Positions 21,107-29,631 of a DNA stretch of 29,631 bases are shown here, piece by piece. Every line of letters starts with the position of its first letter. Positions within the stretch are counted from its first letter, which is position 1. Origin of the DNA: a virus; IMG/VR virus record IMGVR_UViG_3300027805_000060, positions 1 through 29,631 of that record. One strand, given 5' to 3'. Below the pieces are notes generated by a model. The model made no database searches and was not told the origin of the DNA. It worked only from the letters and a program-made list of their open reading frames with translations. The position numbers and the translations under genes are program-made.

Positions 21107-23553
21107 TGTCTTATACTTACCAAAATATACAATTAGATTGCATTGATAGCAGCGGAACGGTTTTATATAATATTGCTACGTTTACATCTTCAACTATACC
21201 AGCTGTGCCTATTGAAGGCTTTGCGATAGGTAATAAAATTAGGCTAACATTAACTATTACAAGTTCGGGCGGTAATAGCTTTTTAAATAAGTTTCTTAGG
21301 TTTAACCCTGGTTTATTTGTTTTGTCAAATCAAACAAACGCTTTTGATTTTGGATATCAAACATTAAACCCATTAAGCACAACGCCACAACAAGCTGTTT
21401 TAAATATAGCTAATCCTGCATTGCAAAATATAAATTGTGAAATGTCTAAAGGACCAGCGCCGCACGATACAGCAACAGTTATTTTTGAATTTTACGTTAC
21501 CAATGATACTACTAACTTTATATTAAATAATTCAAGTAATACAAATGTAAGTAGGTTTTTAACATCTATTCTAAGCCTTCAGAATAATCAGTTTCAAAGC
21601 ATTTATAATACTGCTAAAAACTTTGGTATTGCTACCTGCGTATTTGACCCATCAGGTTTTTCAGCAATACCATTAACACCTGCAGGCGGCAACTTCTTAA
21701 ATCTACCTGTTGAAGCGCGTTGGTATAATTCAGATTATTTAGGTTATAGCTTATTGATGCGCTACATTCGTGAACTTGAAATTAGTTCAGCATCACAAAT
21801 AGCTGCAGGTTTACCACTACTTACCGATGCAACGGCAACAGCGGCACAACCTAATCAGACTACAATACCAAACGCAATATTTACAGTTGCAAATAATCAG
21901 TTAGCAGTAGGCGAATCAAACAGCGTTAGGATATTACTAAGGGGTGAAGCATATAACGGTTCTGTAAATAACCCCGCTATTTCAGATGTGCGCGTTTTAT
22001 TGTTTAGGGTTGACAATGCAACAAACGCAGCTAACTTTGTAGCCGATTTAAGCCTATCTGATGCTGTTATACCGCAAGCTACACCAGGCAGCGGCCAATT
22101 AAACGGCGCTATTTATTCGCCTTCTGATTGGTTTGAAAACGTGCCATTAGCCGATGACATAGAAGTTCAATTTGTAATTGATGGTTCACAACTAATTCTA
22201 AACGGTCAATATTATATAGTAGTAAATATTCATGATGCGGCAAATCCTGAATATGTAACTTCGCATTTAAGCCCATTATTAACGGCTACCTATACAGCGC
22301 CTGCAATACCTACACTAACAGGTTATCTAAGTACATACAATACAGAATATAGCGGTAATGAATTAACTATTGCACCGCACCAACGAATTAAGGCGCGTTT
22401 AGATATTGATAAGCTAAGCTATGCAACAGCTTTAACTGCTTTAGGTTTAACAGGTACTTTTGATGGTTCGTTAGCTGGTATTATTTGTAAACTTACAAAT
22501 GTGCCGGGTGTAGTTAACCAAGTACAAGGTTTTATACCAGCAACACCGCCTATTACAACGGCCGATATGACTATTGTAACGAATGATGCAACCGACCTTG
22601 TTTTAGATTGCATCTTTAGAATAGCTGAAGAATATGCGGGTACATCTACAGAAATAACGTGGACCGTTAGCATAAATCAACCTACTTCAATAAACGGCAT
22701 TACTCAGTTAACACAAATAGATTTTGTTCAAAAATTAGATGTAGATGTTTTTGAAAACGATGCAATAACCCCGAACTTATTAGCGATTCGTTTTTATGAT
22801 TTAGAAGATTATATCTTAGGTATCAAAACTGAAATAATAGATATTTGCGATGCCGACCAAATTATAGCCGAAGTAGAAAAAGACCCAACATTTACAGGTT
22901 CAATTAACTTCATAGCTACTATTTACCCTGCAAACGAATTAGGCGATACGAATAACAATGCCATTGAAGAAGAATCTACATGGGCACCGATAACCGTACA
23001 AATACAACAGTTAACCAGCGCTAAACTTGCAGATGTTGACGCATCATTTGGTACTGATGACTTTGCGGTATTTAAAATAAATGTGCTACAATTAACGCAA
23101 GGCCAACGTTATTTTGTAACAGGTATTGCATATCAGCAGATACCAGATTATTGCCCTATTGGCTTAGTTGCGCTTACAAGTACATCAACTTATAGAACTG
23201 TTGGTGTTTTACCTTTATGGACCATTACAGGCAATCCTACAGCGGTGATAGCAGAAATATTAGCGCATCCCGATTATGTAGGCGGTTTAAATGTTGTTCA
23301 AAATAACTTTACAGATTTTGCAGGTAACCCCGTTGGTGTTTTAAGTTACGCGGGCAATGTAGTTACTGCAATAAAGATTAGCGATACAATACCGGTAGCT
23401 TATTATAGGTTTATAGTTGATGCTGATTTTGACCCTGGTACAGGTCCGCACACAATTAGACATGAAATAGTTATGGCTGTACCAATACCCGCGCCAAGTT
23501 TAATACCTATTGTAACTTTTGACAATACTTATAAATGTAGCGATTTAGGATAA
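21106..23553 (+). CDS. Large beta-rich tail protein
   Basis: At 815 residues this is the second-longest complete tail gene. The sequence is made of short beta strands with many Asn, Thr, Ser and Pro turns, as in tail fibre or tail-tip proteins, with no detected catalytic residues, transmembrane helix or signal. Modules of about 100-150 residues with similar features (a Y-I-V-V-N-I-H-D-type strand and repeated T-I-P/T-A-x-I turns) suggest Ig- or fibronectin-like domains, but no exact repeats were seen. The start overlaps the stop of the hub-like gene by one base. Likely role: receptor or host-surface binding, inferred. Confidence 0.6.
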   Translation: MSYTYQNIQLDCIDSSGTVLYNIATFTSSTIPAVPIEGFAIGNKIRLTLTITSSGGNSFLNKFLRFNPGLFVLSNQTNAFDFGYQTLNPLSTTPQQAVLNIANPALQNINCEMSKGPAPHDTATVIFEFYVTNDTTNFILNNSSNTNVSRFLTSILSLQNNQFQSIYNTAKNFGIATCVFDPSGFSAIPLTPAGGNFLNLPVEARWYNSDYLGYSLLMRYIRELEISSASQIAAGLPLLTDATATAAQPNQTTIPNAIFTVANNQLAVGESNSVRILLRGEAYNGSVNNPAISDVRVLLFRVDNATNAANFVADLSLSDAVIPQATPGSGQLNGAIYSPSDWFENVPLADDIEVQFVIDGSQLILNGQYYIVVNIHDAANPEYVTSHLSPLLTATYTAPAIPTLTGYLSTYNTEYSGNELTIAPHQRIKARLDIDKLSYATALTALGLTGTFDGSLAGIICKLTNVPGVVNQVQGFIPATPPITTADMTIVTNDATDLVLDCIFRIAEEYAGTSTEITWTVSINQPTSINGITQLTQIDFVQKLDVDVFENDAITPNLLAIRFYDLEDYILGIKTEIIDICDADQIIAEVEKDPTFTGSINFIATIYPANELGDTNNNAIEEESTWAPITVQIQQLTSAKLADVDASFGTDDFAVFKINVLQLTQGQRYFVTGIAYQQIPDYCPIGLVALTSTSTYRTVGVLPLWTITGNPTAVIAEILAHPDYVGGLNVVQNNFTDFAGNPVGVLSYAGNVVTAIKISDTIPVAYYRFIVDADFDPGTGPHTIRHEIVMAVPIPAPSLIPIVTFDNTYKCSDLG

Positions 23554-23578
23554 AATTTTTTAATTTAATTTTTATTTG

Positions 23579-23586
23579 TATCTTTG
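23579..23586 (+). promoter_or_regulatory. Promoter box that may give a leaderless message
   Basis: TATCTTTG is an exact TAnnTTTG match with its last base only seven bases before the ATG at 23594. The start site would fall at or next to the ATG, so the mRNA may be leaderless. It also argues against using the TTG at 23576 as start codon. Confidence 0.5.
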
Positions 23587-23593
23587 CGAATAT

Positions 23594-24547
23594 ATGTTAG
23601 TAAATTATCCTGTTTCATATACGCCCGAAATTAGTAGGACATATTCTTTTAGGCAGCCCGTACCGATTCGGTATGCCTGTCCTATTTTGCCGCCTAATTT
23701 AATGCAGAATTTTAATGATGCGTGGAACTGTAATTTGTGCGGTTCTGATTTACCGTTTTATATTCCATTTGTTGAAGGCGATATTATACCATTTCAAACG
23801 CAAGTAACAGATAATTTTAACCAACCTAATGATGTTTTGGTAGCAGGGTTTAAAACATCTACAAGTACATCGCATTATGTAGTAGTTAGTTTATATGATT
23901 GTTGCCAAAATTTAGTATCTGATTTTATAGATGATTTTTCAGATAGTTACCATGTAGGGCAAAGCCTTGCAACTGGTAGTATTCAAACATGGTTTGTTAA
24001 TACTGGTTTGTTCCCCGCTGATTTGGATTGCTTTAGATTATATATTGAAATTTACAAAATAAATCAGATTACTTTAGAACCTGAATTAGATAGAAAATTT
24101 TGGTCTGAATACTATAAAAAAGTTGAAGGTTGCGGTAACTTAAACGATACTTCACTAATTTATAGTACCTATGCTAATTATGATTGCAACGGTAATTTTT
24201 ACGGAACTTTGACTAATTATTTAGGTTCTAATAATACGCCGTTTTATAATTCGCTTCGCATCTTTGGAACTGTTGAGTTCTTTGGCGATACTGAAGCGAT
24301 TACAGAAAATGATAGAAATGTAGTTATTAGTAAAGATATAACAGAAAATTACGGTATTATTTCGGGCGCTGTGCCACCGTTCTACATTAAGTTACTACAA
24401 CAAGCTGTGAGAGGCAATTACGTAACAGTAGATGGTGTGCAGTATCAAAACTTTAGATATGATTCAAAGCCTGAAGATAACCGAATGTTTTTGTTAGATT
24501 TGTCATTTGACAAAAAATGTCGTTTAGATAACAAACAATGTAGATGA
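23594..24547 (+). CDS. Cysteine-containing tail structural protein
   Basis: The 317-residue product (from ATG at 23594; a TTG at 23576 in the same frame lies within the promoter box) has a mostly beta character and cysteine pairs such as CNLCGSD and YDCCQN, and a tail CRLDNKQC. I do not recognise a family. Its position between the large tail protein and the Ig-domain virion protein points to a tail-tip, connector or minor tail function. No signal peptide or transmembrane part. The gene has its own putative promoter, unlike most genes of this operon. Confidence 0.6.
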   Translation: MLVNYPVSYTPEISRTYSFRQPVPIRYACPILPPNLMQNFNDAWNCNLCGSDLPFYIPFVEGDIIPFQTQVTDNFNQPNDVLVAGFKTSTSTSHYVVVSLYDCCQNLVSDFIDDFSDSYHVGQSLATGSIQTWFVNTGLFPADLDCFRLYIEIYKINQITLEPELDRKFWSEYYKKVEGCGNLNDTSLIYSTYANYDCNGNFYGTLTNYLGSNNTPFYNSLRIFGTVEFFGDTEAITENDRNVVISKDITENYGIISGAVPPFYIKLLQQAVRGNYVTVDGVQYQNFRYDSKPEDNRMFLLDLSFDKKCRLDNKQCR

Positions 24548-24585
24548 GGTCGTAAATCATTTACAAATATTTAAAAACAAAAAAC

Positions 24586-25461
24586 ATGAATATTTCATTT
24601 ATCAATGGGTTTTTGGGCGCGTTTGGTGTTTGCCCACCTTGCATAGACGAGGATAACGCCCCTAACTATCTTTGCGACCCATGCGATTCTACCGTTTATA
24701 GTGGTGGTATCGCTGGTTGGTTTGCAAAAAAATGTAACTACGAATTTGACGATATTACAGATTCTACTGAGTGGGAAACTGCAATAGCTGATAAAAACGT
24801 ATTTGGCCGCGTAAACGGTTCACGTATTAGCGGTGGTTTGCCTGCACCAGAATTTACTACTAAAAAACGTGGTAGCTGCGGACAGGAGGAGGTAGTAAAA
24901 CAGTCGCGTGTTGTATCACTTACCGATGCAGAAAATGACCTAACATTTACTATTGATGCACTTTACAATTTCCTATCAAATCCTGCTAAAGCTGCGGGTT
25001 ATGAATTTGGTTTTGTAACTTGCGATGGTCGTTTCTTAGGTTGGTATTCAAACGTTACAGTTCGCCCATTTTATCAGATTGCAGAAACTGATGAAGATGA
25101 TGCGTATTGGACTGTTGAATTCCGTTATAATGAACAGTTAGGTACATTTAGCCAATTATCTTTAGACTTCTTGTTAACATTACCTTATAACGTTTGTTGG
25201 GTAACTTCAATCGTTGTAACAGGCACAGGTAACGTTACAACTGTAGCCGATGGCGCAACCTTGCAAATGCTTGCTGCTATCCTACCATTGAACGCAACTG
25301 ATTCAACTGTTACATGGTCGGTTGTTAACGGTACCGGTACTGCAACTATTAGCGGTGGTGGTTTGCTTACTGCTACAAGTGCGGGCCAAGTTACTGTTAT
25401 TGCAACGGCTAATGATGCTTCGGGTGTTACTGGTTCACTTGTAATTACGATTACTCCATAG
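24586..25461 (+). CDS. Virion structural protein with C-terminal Big_2 Ig domain
   Basis: A 291-residue protein with two parts. Residues 1-200 form a structural domain with cysteine-rich start (CPPCIDEDNAPNYLCDPC) and a beta-rich core. Residues about 206-291 form a bacterial Ig-like group 2 domain: a first strand TSIVVTG, the L-x-A-x-x-x-P-x-N-A-T-D-x-T-V-T-W core, then G-T-A-T-I-S-x-G-G-L-L-T-A and a final strand. In phages such C-terminal Ig domains decorate major tail or capsid proteins and may bind cell-surface sugars. A terminator follows its stop. It may be the major tail tube protein, by size, position and terminator; this is inferred. Confidence 0.65.
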   Translation: MNISFINGFLGAFGVCPPCIDEDNAPNYLCDPCDSTVYSGGIAGWFAKKCNYEFDDITDSTEWETAIADKNVFGRVNGSRISGGLPAPEFTTKKRGSCGQEEVVKQSRVVSLTDAENDLTFTIDALYNFLSNPAKAAGYEFGFVTCDGRFLGWYSNVTVRPFYQIAETDEDDAYWTVEFRYNEQLGTFSQLSLDFLLTLPYNVCWVTSIVVTGTGNVTTVADGATLQMLAAILPLNATDSTVTWSVVNGTGTATISGGGLLTATSAGQVTVIATANDASGVTGSLVITITP

Positions 25462-25473
25462 TTAGATAGTTTT

Positions 25474-25505
25474 AGGGCGGTTGCTTAAATGTAGCCGCCC
25501 TCTTT
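25474..25505 (+). terminator. Rho-independent terminator after the tail module
   Basis: AGGGCGG (25474-25480) pairs with CCGCCCT (25495-25501), 7 bp with a 14-base loop, followed by a short T-containing run (TCTTT). It marks the end of the tail transcript and partial separation from the portal gene. The T-run is short, so read-through is likely. Confidence 0.6.
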
Positions 25506-25518
25506 AAAATCAAATCAA

Positions 25519-27453
25519 ATGAACATAGAACAGTTTTACGAATTTTTAAATACTGTAAATGCTACAATACTAAACCCACCTGTTCACCCATTTAAACAGG
25601 ATTGGAAACGTATTTATGAAAGTATTAAACCGCATTTTTACGGTGAAGTGCCGCCCGCGTTAGATAAGGCATTCCCGAATGAAGATGAACAAATATTAGC
25701 ATACAGAAAAAATACGTATCAGCCTAAAACAGAATCGCCATTGGTTAAGGCCATTACCGAACTGCATAGGCTGCTAAGTTCTGCTAAACATTCTGTTAGA
25801 TTTGAAAATACAGATATGAAAGAATTTGCCGAAAATGAAAAATTTGGCGATTCTAATTTACAAAATTATATATTTTCTGTATTTATTCCTAACCGCGTAC
25901 TTGACCCTAACGCCGTTTTACTTATCGAACCTAAAGGCGAAGGCTTAGAAACAGATAACGTACGCGTTAACATTGACATGAAAGTAATTCAGTCTGATAG
26001 GATTGTTTTTAATGACCCCGAATACAAATTATTGATATATAAAGGCATATCAAAAAATAAATATGCTACCTTAGGTATTGAAAACCCTTTGTATTATCAC
26101 ATCGTAACTGATATGTTTTACGCACAGGCGCGCGCGTATGGTGATAAAACAATGTTTGAAGTTATCTACGAACACAACAGCGGCATTATGCCATGGGTTA
26201 CTTTAGGCGGTCGCGTTGTACCTAAATATGATACTTATGGCAATACGTTTAAAATTTATAAGTCTGATTTTAGCCCTGCAATACCGTATCTTAATGATGC
26301 TGCTATATTTGATAATCAGCATAAATCGGTTATGCTTGCGACATGCTTCCCTATTAAATTTGTTGAAGGCGTTGATTGTAGCAGTTGTAATGGTGTTGGG
26401 CGCGTTCCTGACCCTAACGATTACGATAGCAGCATAACATGTAAGACATGCAACGGTCACGGTAAAACGTTAAGCATAACACCTTTAGCGGCTTACAACC
26501 TAAATCCAACTACTTCGAAATTTGGCGATAATGATAAACAACAAGTAGAACCGATAAGATATTATAGCCCCGATGTTAGTACTATTCAAGAAACTAATAA
26601 AGTAGCTGATTCAGCACTAAGCAAAGCTGAACAAGTATTAAACATAAACCGTTCTTTAAAGTCAGCGCAAAGCGGTGTAGCTAAAGAATTAGACCGTGAA
26701 CCCGAATATATTGAAGTTGGTAAAATATCAGATGATGTTTATGCGCGTTATAAAGATGTTTTAAAGATTATTCAGGCAATTGTATTTTTAGATACTGAAA
26801 GCCCGATAATGGTAAACGCGCCGATTAGTTTTGACTTGAAAACAGAAACGGAACTAATGGCCGAATTTGCAGCATCACAAAAAGGTTTACCAGCGGCTAT
26901 ACGTTATGAATCTTATATTAGCTATGTAGACCGCCGTTATAATTCAGATAACGTTGCACGCCAAATAGCTACGATTTGCGCCATGTATAATAGTGCCTAT
27001 CTTTATACAGTTGAAGAACGTGTACAACTTTTAGCAAGCGGTCAAATAACAGAAAAGGATGCTATTAGCGCCCAATTCGTTTTCGATGCTGTTACAGAAC
27101 TTTACTATGATGAAGGTTTTGATATTATGAATAATGATTACACAGCTATTAAAAATGCTATTGATGCAAAGTTAGCGCCAAGGTTTGATGCGGTGGCAAT
27201 ACTTGAAATACCCGATGTTAATATGGATGAATTTAACACGCCCGTAGCTAATGACATTGAAGCCGAAGCTAAAGCGAATTTGAAAGGTTCTGTAGGTGGC
27301 GTTCAGGGTATTCTTGAAATTCAAAAATCAGTATCAGAGGGCGTAACAGATTACAACGCTGCAATAGGTATTTTAGATTTGATTTATGGTATTTCACTTG
27401 ATGATGCAAGGCGCATTTTAGGAACGCCAAAAATAATTAAGCCTACAGCGTAA
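25519..27453 (+). CDS. Portal protein with DnaJ-like zinc knuckles
   Basis: A 644-residue portal: it precedes a MuF-like head gene and has the portal layout of alpha/beta wing, central helices and a crown (late helical region with LNINRSLKSAQSGVAKEL and EYIEVGKI). Unusual are two CxxCxGxG units at 287-294 and 308-315 (CSSCNGVG and CKTCNGHG), of the kind that bind zinc in DnaJ. They are separated by 13 residues, as in one DnaJ zinc centre. They may stabilise an inserted domain or bind a partner. Known role of portals: a 12-subunit channel for packaging and ejection. Gap to the next gene is three bases. Confidence 0.85.
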   Translation: MNIEQFYEFLNTVNATILNPPVHPFKQDWKRIYESIKPHFYGEVPPALDKAFPNEDEQILAYRKNTYQPKTESPLVKAITELHRLLSSAKHSVRFENTDMKEFAENEKFGDSNLQNYIFSVFIPNRVLDPNAVLLIEPKGEGLETDNVRVNIDMKVIQSDRIVFNDPEYKLLIYKGISKNKYATLGIENPLYYHIVTDMFYAQARAYGDKTMFEVIYEHNSGIMPWVTLGGRVVPKYDTYGNTFKIYKSDFSPAIPYLNDAAIFDNQHKSVMLATCFPIKFVEGVDCSSCNGVGRVPDPNDYDSSITCKTCNGHGKTLSITPLAAYNLNPTTSKFGDNDKQQVEPIRYYSPDVSTIQETNKVADSALSKAEQVLNINRSLKSAQSGVAKELDREPEYIEVGKISDDVYARYKDVLKIIQAIVFLDTESPIMVNAPISFDLKTETELMAEFAASQKGLPAAIRYESYISYVDRRYNSDNVARQIATICAMYNSAYLYTVEERVQLLASGQITEKDAISAQFVFDAVTELYYDEGFDIMNNDYTAIKNAIDAKLAPRFDAVAILEIPDVNMDEFNTPVANDIEAEAKANLKGSVGGVQGILEIQKSVSEGVTDYNAAIGILDLIYGISLDDARRILGTPKIIKPTA

Positions 27454-27456
27454 CAC

Positions 27457-28308
27457 ATGGACCTCAACGCACCTGAAAGAATTAACGACAAAGCATTAGA
27501 AATTTTACAAAAGCGGTACGATAAAGTAGAACCTAAATTTGTAAAAGCTGTAGTGGCGTGGATTGAAAAGTTTAGAACAACATCGGGTAATTTAGTTAGG
27601 TCAAAAGAAAATATAGGCCGCCTTAGTACGTTTAAACGCGCGATAGAACGCTATCTGATTCAGTCGGGGTATAATGACATGGTAAGCGGTTTTTTATCTA
27701 ATTTCGATACATTAGCCGCTGAACAACAAGCAATACAAAGCGAACTAAACGGTTTAGATATTACAAAAAGTTTTTTGAATCCTTTTAAACGTTGGGCCGT
27801 TAATAATGTTATAGCGGCGATGCAAGGCCAAGGCTTAACACAAACGCTAATAAACCCGCTTAAACAAGAATTATTAGTAGCCGTTAACCAAGGTAGCAGC
27901 CTAACCGATGTAGTTACTTCAATAGCTGGTCAGCTTACAACAACAGAAGCGCGCCAAGGTGTTTTAAAACGTATAAGTTTGCAGGCTTCACGCGATGCGC
28001 TATTGCAATACGATGGTGTGGTAAATGAAGCGGTGCGCAAAGTTTACAAAATGGATGCACTGTTATACGTTGGCAGTATTGTAAAAGATAGCCGCGCGCA
28101 ATGCGAAAGATGGGTAACAGAAACTAAAAATGGAAAAAAAGGTTTAATTTTGTTTGCCGATTTGCAAGATGAAATAGATTGGGCTGATGATAACGGTACC
28201 GGTATGATACCGAACACAACGCCTGAAAACTTTTGTCAAAATCGCGGCGGTTATAATTGTAGGCATATAGCTTACCCGGTTAGGTCGGCTAATTATCAAA
28301 AAAAATAA
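27457..28308 (+). CDS. MuF-like minor head protein
   Basis: A 283-residue protein with an N-terminal helical part and a C-terminal MuF domain: RISLQASRDALLQYDGVVNE, then DSRAQCERWV, and the final PENFCQNRGGYNCRHIAYPV, with the paired cysteines and C-R-H-x-x-x-P element of the SPP1 gp7/Mu F family. Known role: minor head component, loaded with the portal. It follows the portal gene, the usual order. No toxin domain is fused to its end, as sometimes happens in MuF proteins. Two internal cysteines (CQ and NC) may bind a metal. Confidence 0.85.
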   Translation: MDLNAPERINDKALEILQKRYDKVEPKFVKAVVAWIEKFRTTSGNLVRSKENIGRLSTFKRAIERYLIQSGYNDMVSGFLSNFDTLAAEQQAIQSELNGLDITKSFLNPFKRWAVNNVIAAMQGQGLTQTLINPLKQELLVAVNQGSSLTDVVTSIAGQLTTTEARQGVLKRISLQASRDALLQYDGVVNEAVRKVYKMDALLYVGSIVKDSRAQCERWVTETKNGKKGLILFADLQDEIDWADDNGTGMIPNTTPENFCQNRGGYNCRHIAYPVRSANYQKK

Positions 28309-28311
28309 CAC

Positions 28312-28938
28312 ATGCAAAACTTTCAAAAAATACTTAAAGACCGTGGCTATTATAGCGGTGCCATTGATGGCATAGTCGGACCGTTAACATTAGGCGGTGC
28401 TAAACAATGGATTGACGCGGAAATGAATATTCGCGGTTGGGTAAAACCTGTTACTGATTTAGTTTGGATTAGAACTGACCAAAGTTTTGATAATAAGTTT
28501 TCCGATTATGTTGTAAGGTTTAACAACAGAATTGCGGACATGGTTATGGCATGCAGTACAACACCAGGTGATAATATTATTTTTAACCCGCTAACCGTTG
28601 GCGGCATAACTGGTAGTGCGGTTGCATGTGAACAACAAGTGATAGGTTCACATAGGTTTGTAACTGCTCCTGATTGGCGGCACTTATGGTTAAATGCACC
28701 GTATTTTTTTCAAGCTGGTGCAATTGATATTTGGCGCGATAACACACGCGACCGTAAATTAGATAAAACCGTTAAAACTCGCGGTTGGTATGGCATAAAC
28801 TTTCACCGCGGCGGCATAGGCCATGCAGTAGATACTTGGTCGGCTGGTTGTTTAATAGTGCCCGATAAAATATGGTTTCAAGCTATTAAAATATTTAGAC
28901 CTAATCAACTTATTAACTTTACACTAATAGAACTTTAG
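28312..28938 (+). CDS. Peptidoglycan-binding protein with YkuD-like S-x-G-C site
   Basis: The 208-residue protein has an N-terminal peptidoglycan-binding motif of PG_binding_1 type, LKDRGYYSGAIDGIVGPLT, at about 8-26. The C-terminal part contains FHRGG (H165) and WSAGC (S177, C180), which match the H...S-x-G-C arrangement of L,D-transpeptidase-like cysteine enzymes. Known of related phage proteins: they act on the cell-wall peptide, as endolysins or virion-associated hydrolases. It lies four bases after the MuF gene, so it could be carried in the particle rather than act as a late lysin; the lipoprotein transglycosylase at 2524 is the other candidate for lysis. No signal peptide. Confidence 0.75.
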   Translation: MQNFQKILKDRGYYSGAIDGIVGPLTLGGAKQWIDAEMNIRGWVKPVTDLVWIRTDQSFDNKFSDYVVRFNNRIADMVMACSTTPGDNIIFNPLTVGGITGSAVACEQQVIGSHRFVTAPDWRHLWLNAPYFFQAGAIDIWRDNTRDRKLDKTVKTRGWYGINFHRGGIGHAVDTWSAGCLIVPDKIWFQAIKIFRPNQLINFTLIEL

Positions 28939-28939
28939 C

Positions 28940-29131
28940 ATGTTAGTAATTAAAGCAAAGCATAAAACAAACGGTACAGAATACCAATTTACGCCAACGC
29001 AATGGTATAACGAACAACAAACAGGTAATTATAATTACTTAGGTACTATTCATGTATCTGAACCAGCGCAACCAATACAAAGAACTGTAACCCCAAAACG
29101 CGGCTGCGGCTGTGCAAATAAACGTAGATAA
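28940..29131 (+). CDS. 63-residue protein with cysteine/arginine-rich end
   Basis: The short product starts with a beta-rich segment (MLVIKAKHKTNGTEYQFTP) and ends GCGCANKRR, after a proline-rich linker. It begins one base after the stop of the cell-wall gene and ends just before the next start, so it is part of the same tightly packed operon. No family was recognised. The C-terminal C-x-C-basic ending could bind a metal or a membrane; alternatively it is a small head-completion protein. Confidence 0.6.
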   Translation: MLVIKAKHKTNGTEYQFTPTQWYNEQQTGNYNYLGTIHVSEPAQPIQRTVTPKRGCGCANKRR

Positions 29132-29132
29132 T

Positions 29133-29492
29133 ATGGCACGTTTTATGAAATTCGTTATTCAGTTAGAATACGATAACGAACCGCTAACACTTGAAGAACT
29201 GCAAAGCGATTATAATGAAGCGGTGCAATTAGAAGATTATAAAGAAGCTGGTAAAATTAAAAAGCTAATAGATGAACGTTTAGCTAATAATGAACCTGAA
29301 TTTATTGTTGAACTTGAAGATTATTGTTATATTGATTTAGATGAAGTAGCAACGTTCTATAAAGCTGAATGGCAAGATGGCGGCGTTTTTACTAAGGTTA
29401 TTTTAAAGGGCGGTTATGAACTACCGTTAAGTATAGATTTTGATGAATTTACTAAAATATTTTTTAATTTAAACACACATGGAAATGCTTGA
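29133..29492 (+). CDS. Small acidic protein with UVR-like motif
   Basis: From the ATG at 29133 the product has 119 residues (a GTG at 29112 in the same frame would overlap the previous gene, and the ATG lies one base after its stop). LEELQSDYNEAVQLEDYKEA followed by GKIKKLIDERL resembles the UVR motif of UvrB/UvrC, a helical hairpin for protein contacts. The rest is acidic, with VELEDYCYIDLDEVATFY and a final DEFTKIFFNLNTH. It is encoded just before a possible scaffold gene and overlaps it by 14 bases. Function unknown; a DNA-repair role is not implied by the motif alone. Confidence 0.6.
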   Translation: MARFMKFVIQLEYDNEPLTLEELQSDYNEAVQLEDYKEAGKIKKLIDERLANNEPEFIVELEDYCYIDLDEVATFYKAEWQDGGVFTKVILKGGYELPLSIDFDEFTKIFFNLNTHGNA

Positions 29493-29631
29493 AAAATTTG
29501 TAGAAAAATTGGGTATTGAACCCGAACTAATTTTGAAACTTGAAGCTAATGAAATTAGTTTAGATGAAGCCGTTACCGGGTACGTTTCAAAACTTGAAAA
29601 AACCGTACAAGAACGCTTAGGCAAACAGATT
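29479..29631 (+). CDS. Possible capsid scaffold protein, cut by right edge
   Basis: Only 51 codons are present. The start, MEMLEKFVEKLGIEPE, is followed by LILKLEANEISLDEAV and then a run of heptad-like charged residues, which is coiled-coil. A helical charged protein after portal and MuF genes is often the scaffold that precedes the major capsid gene. No capsid or protease motif is within the part visible. The assignment is from position and helical character. Confidence 0.5.
   Translation, partial: MEMLEKFVEKLGIEPELILKLEANEISLDEAVTGYVSKLEKTVQERLGKQI

Overview
The window looks like part of a tailed double-stranded DNA phage of siphovirus type that infects a member of the Bacteroidota. The phage assignment rests on a terminase pair, portal, MuF-like head protein, tape measure and distal tail genes. 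The host assignment is inferred from AT-rich sequence, the near absence of Shine-Dalgarno sites, and several intergenic TAnnTTTG boxes, the Bacteroidota -7 promoter element. No integrase, att site, rRNA, canonical tRNA or CRISPR array was seen. Both ends are cut inside genes, and the major capsid gene is not in the window and probably lies beyond the right edge.

Layout. (1) 1-7456, minus strand: an early DNA-metabolism operon running leftward from an XRE-type regulator through an SF2 helicase, an SF2-helicase/DNA-methyltransferase fusion, two tandem tRNA-shaped RNA elements (3066-3265), a lipoprotein lytic transglycosylase, two unknown small proteins, a VRR-NUC nuclease, a stand-alone DnaB N-terminal domain and a P-loop replicative ATPase cut by the left edge. 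(2) 7548-8846, plus: a recombination pair, PD-(D/E)XK exonuclease and Rad52-like annealing protein. (3) 8850-9920: a control region with two probable small structured RNAs, two small genes and a symmetric array of 12 TGTWAC sites followed by an AAT-rich tract, ending at the small terminase. (4) 9921-12640, plus: small and large terminase and a metallophosphoesterase. (5) 12637-14825, minus: an island with a phage sigma factor, a secreted SPOR-like protein and four small proteins. (6) 14967-25461, plus: tail module with a frameshifted chaperone pair, tape measure, lysis-like membrane genes, tail tip proteins and an Ig-domain virion protein. (7) 25519-29631, plus: portal, MuF-like protein, a cell-wall enzyme, small genes and the start of a possible scaffold gene.

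How it works together (inference): the left operon replicates, modifies and processes phage DNA; the exonuclease and annealase recombine it; the terminases package it, perhaps recognising the symmetric array next to them; the sigma factor may redirect host RNA polymerase to some phage promoters. The tail genes lie between the terminases and the portal, so the head module is split, an uncommon order.

The least explained parts are the two RNAs with acceptor-, D- and T-arm-like folds but no anticodon arm (3066-3265), a predicted kissing-loop RNA (8866-8955), and the dyad array (9546-9768). All three come from reading the sequence by eye and have not been tested by folding or database search.
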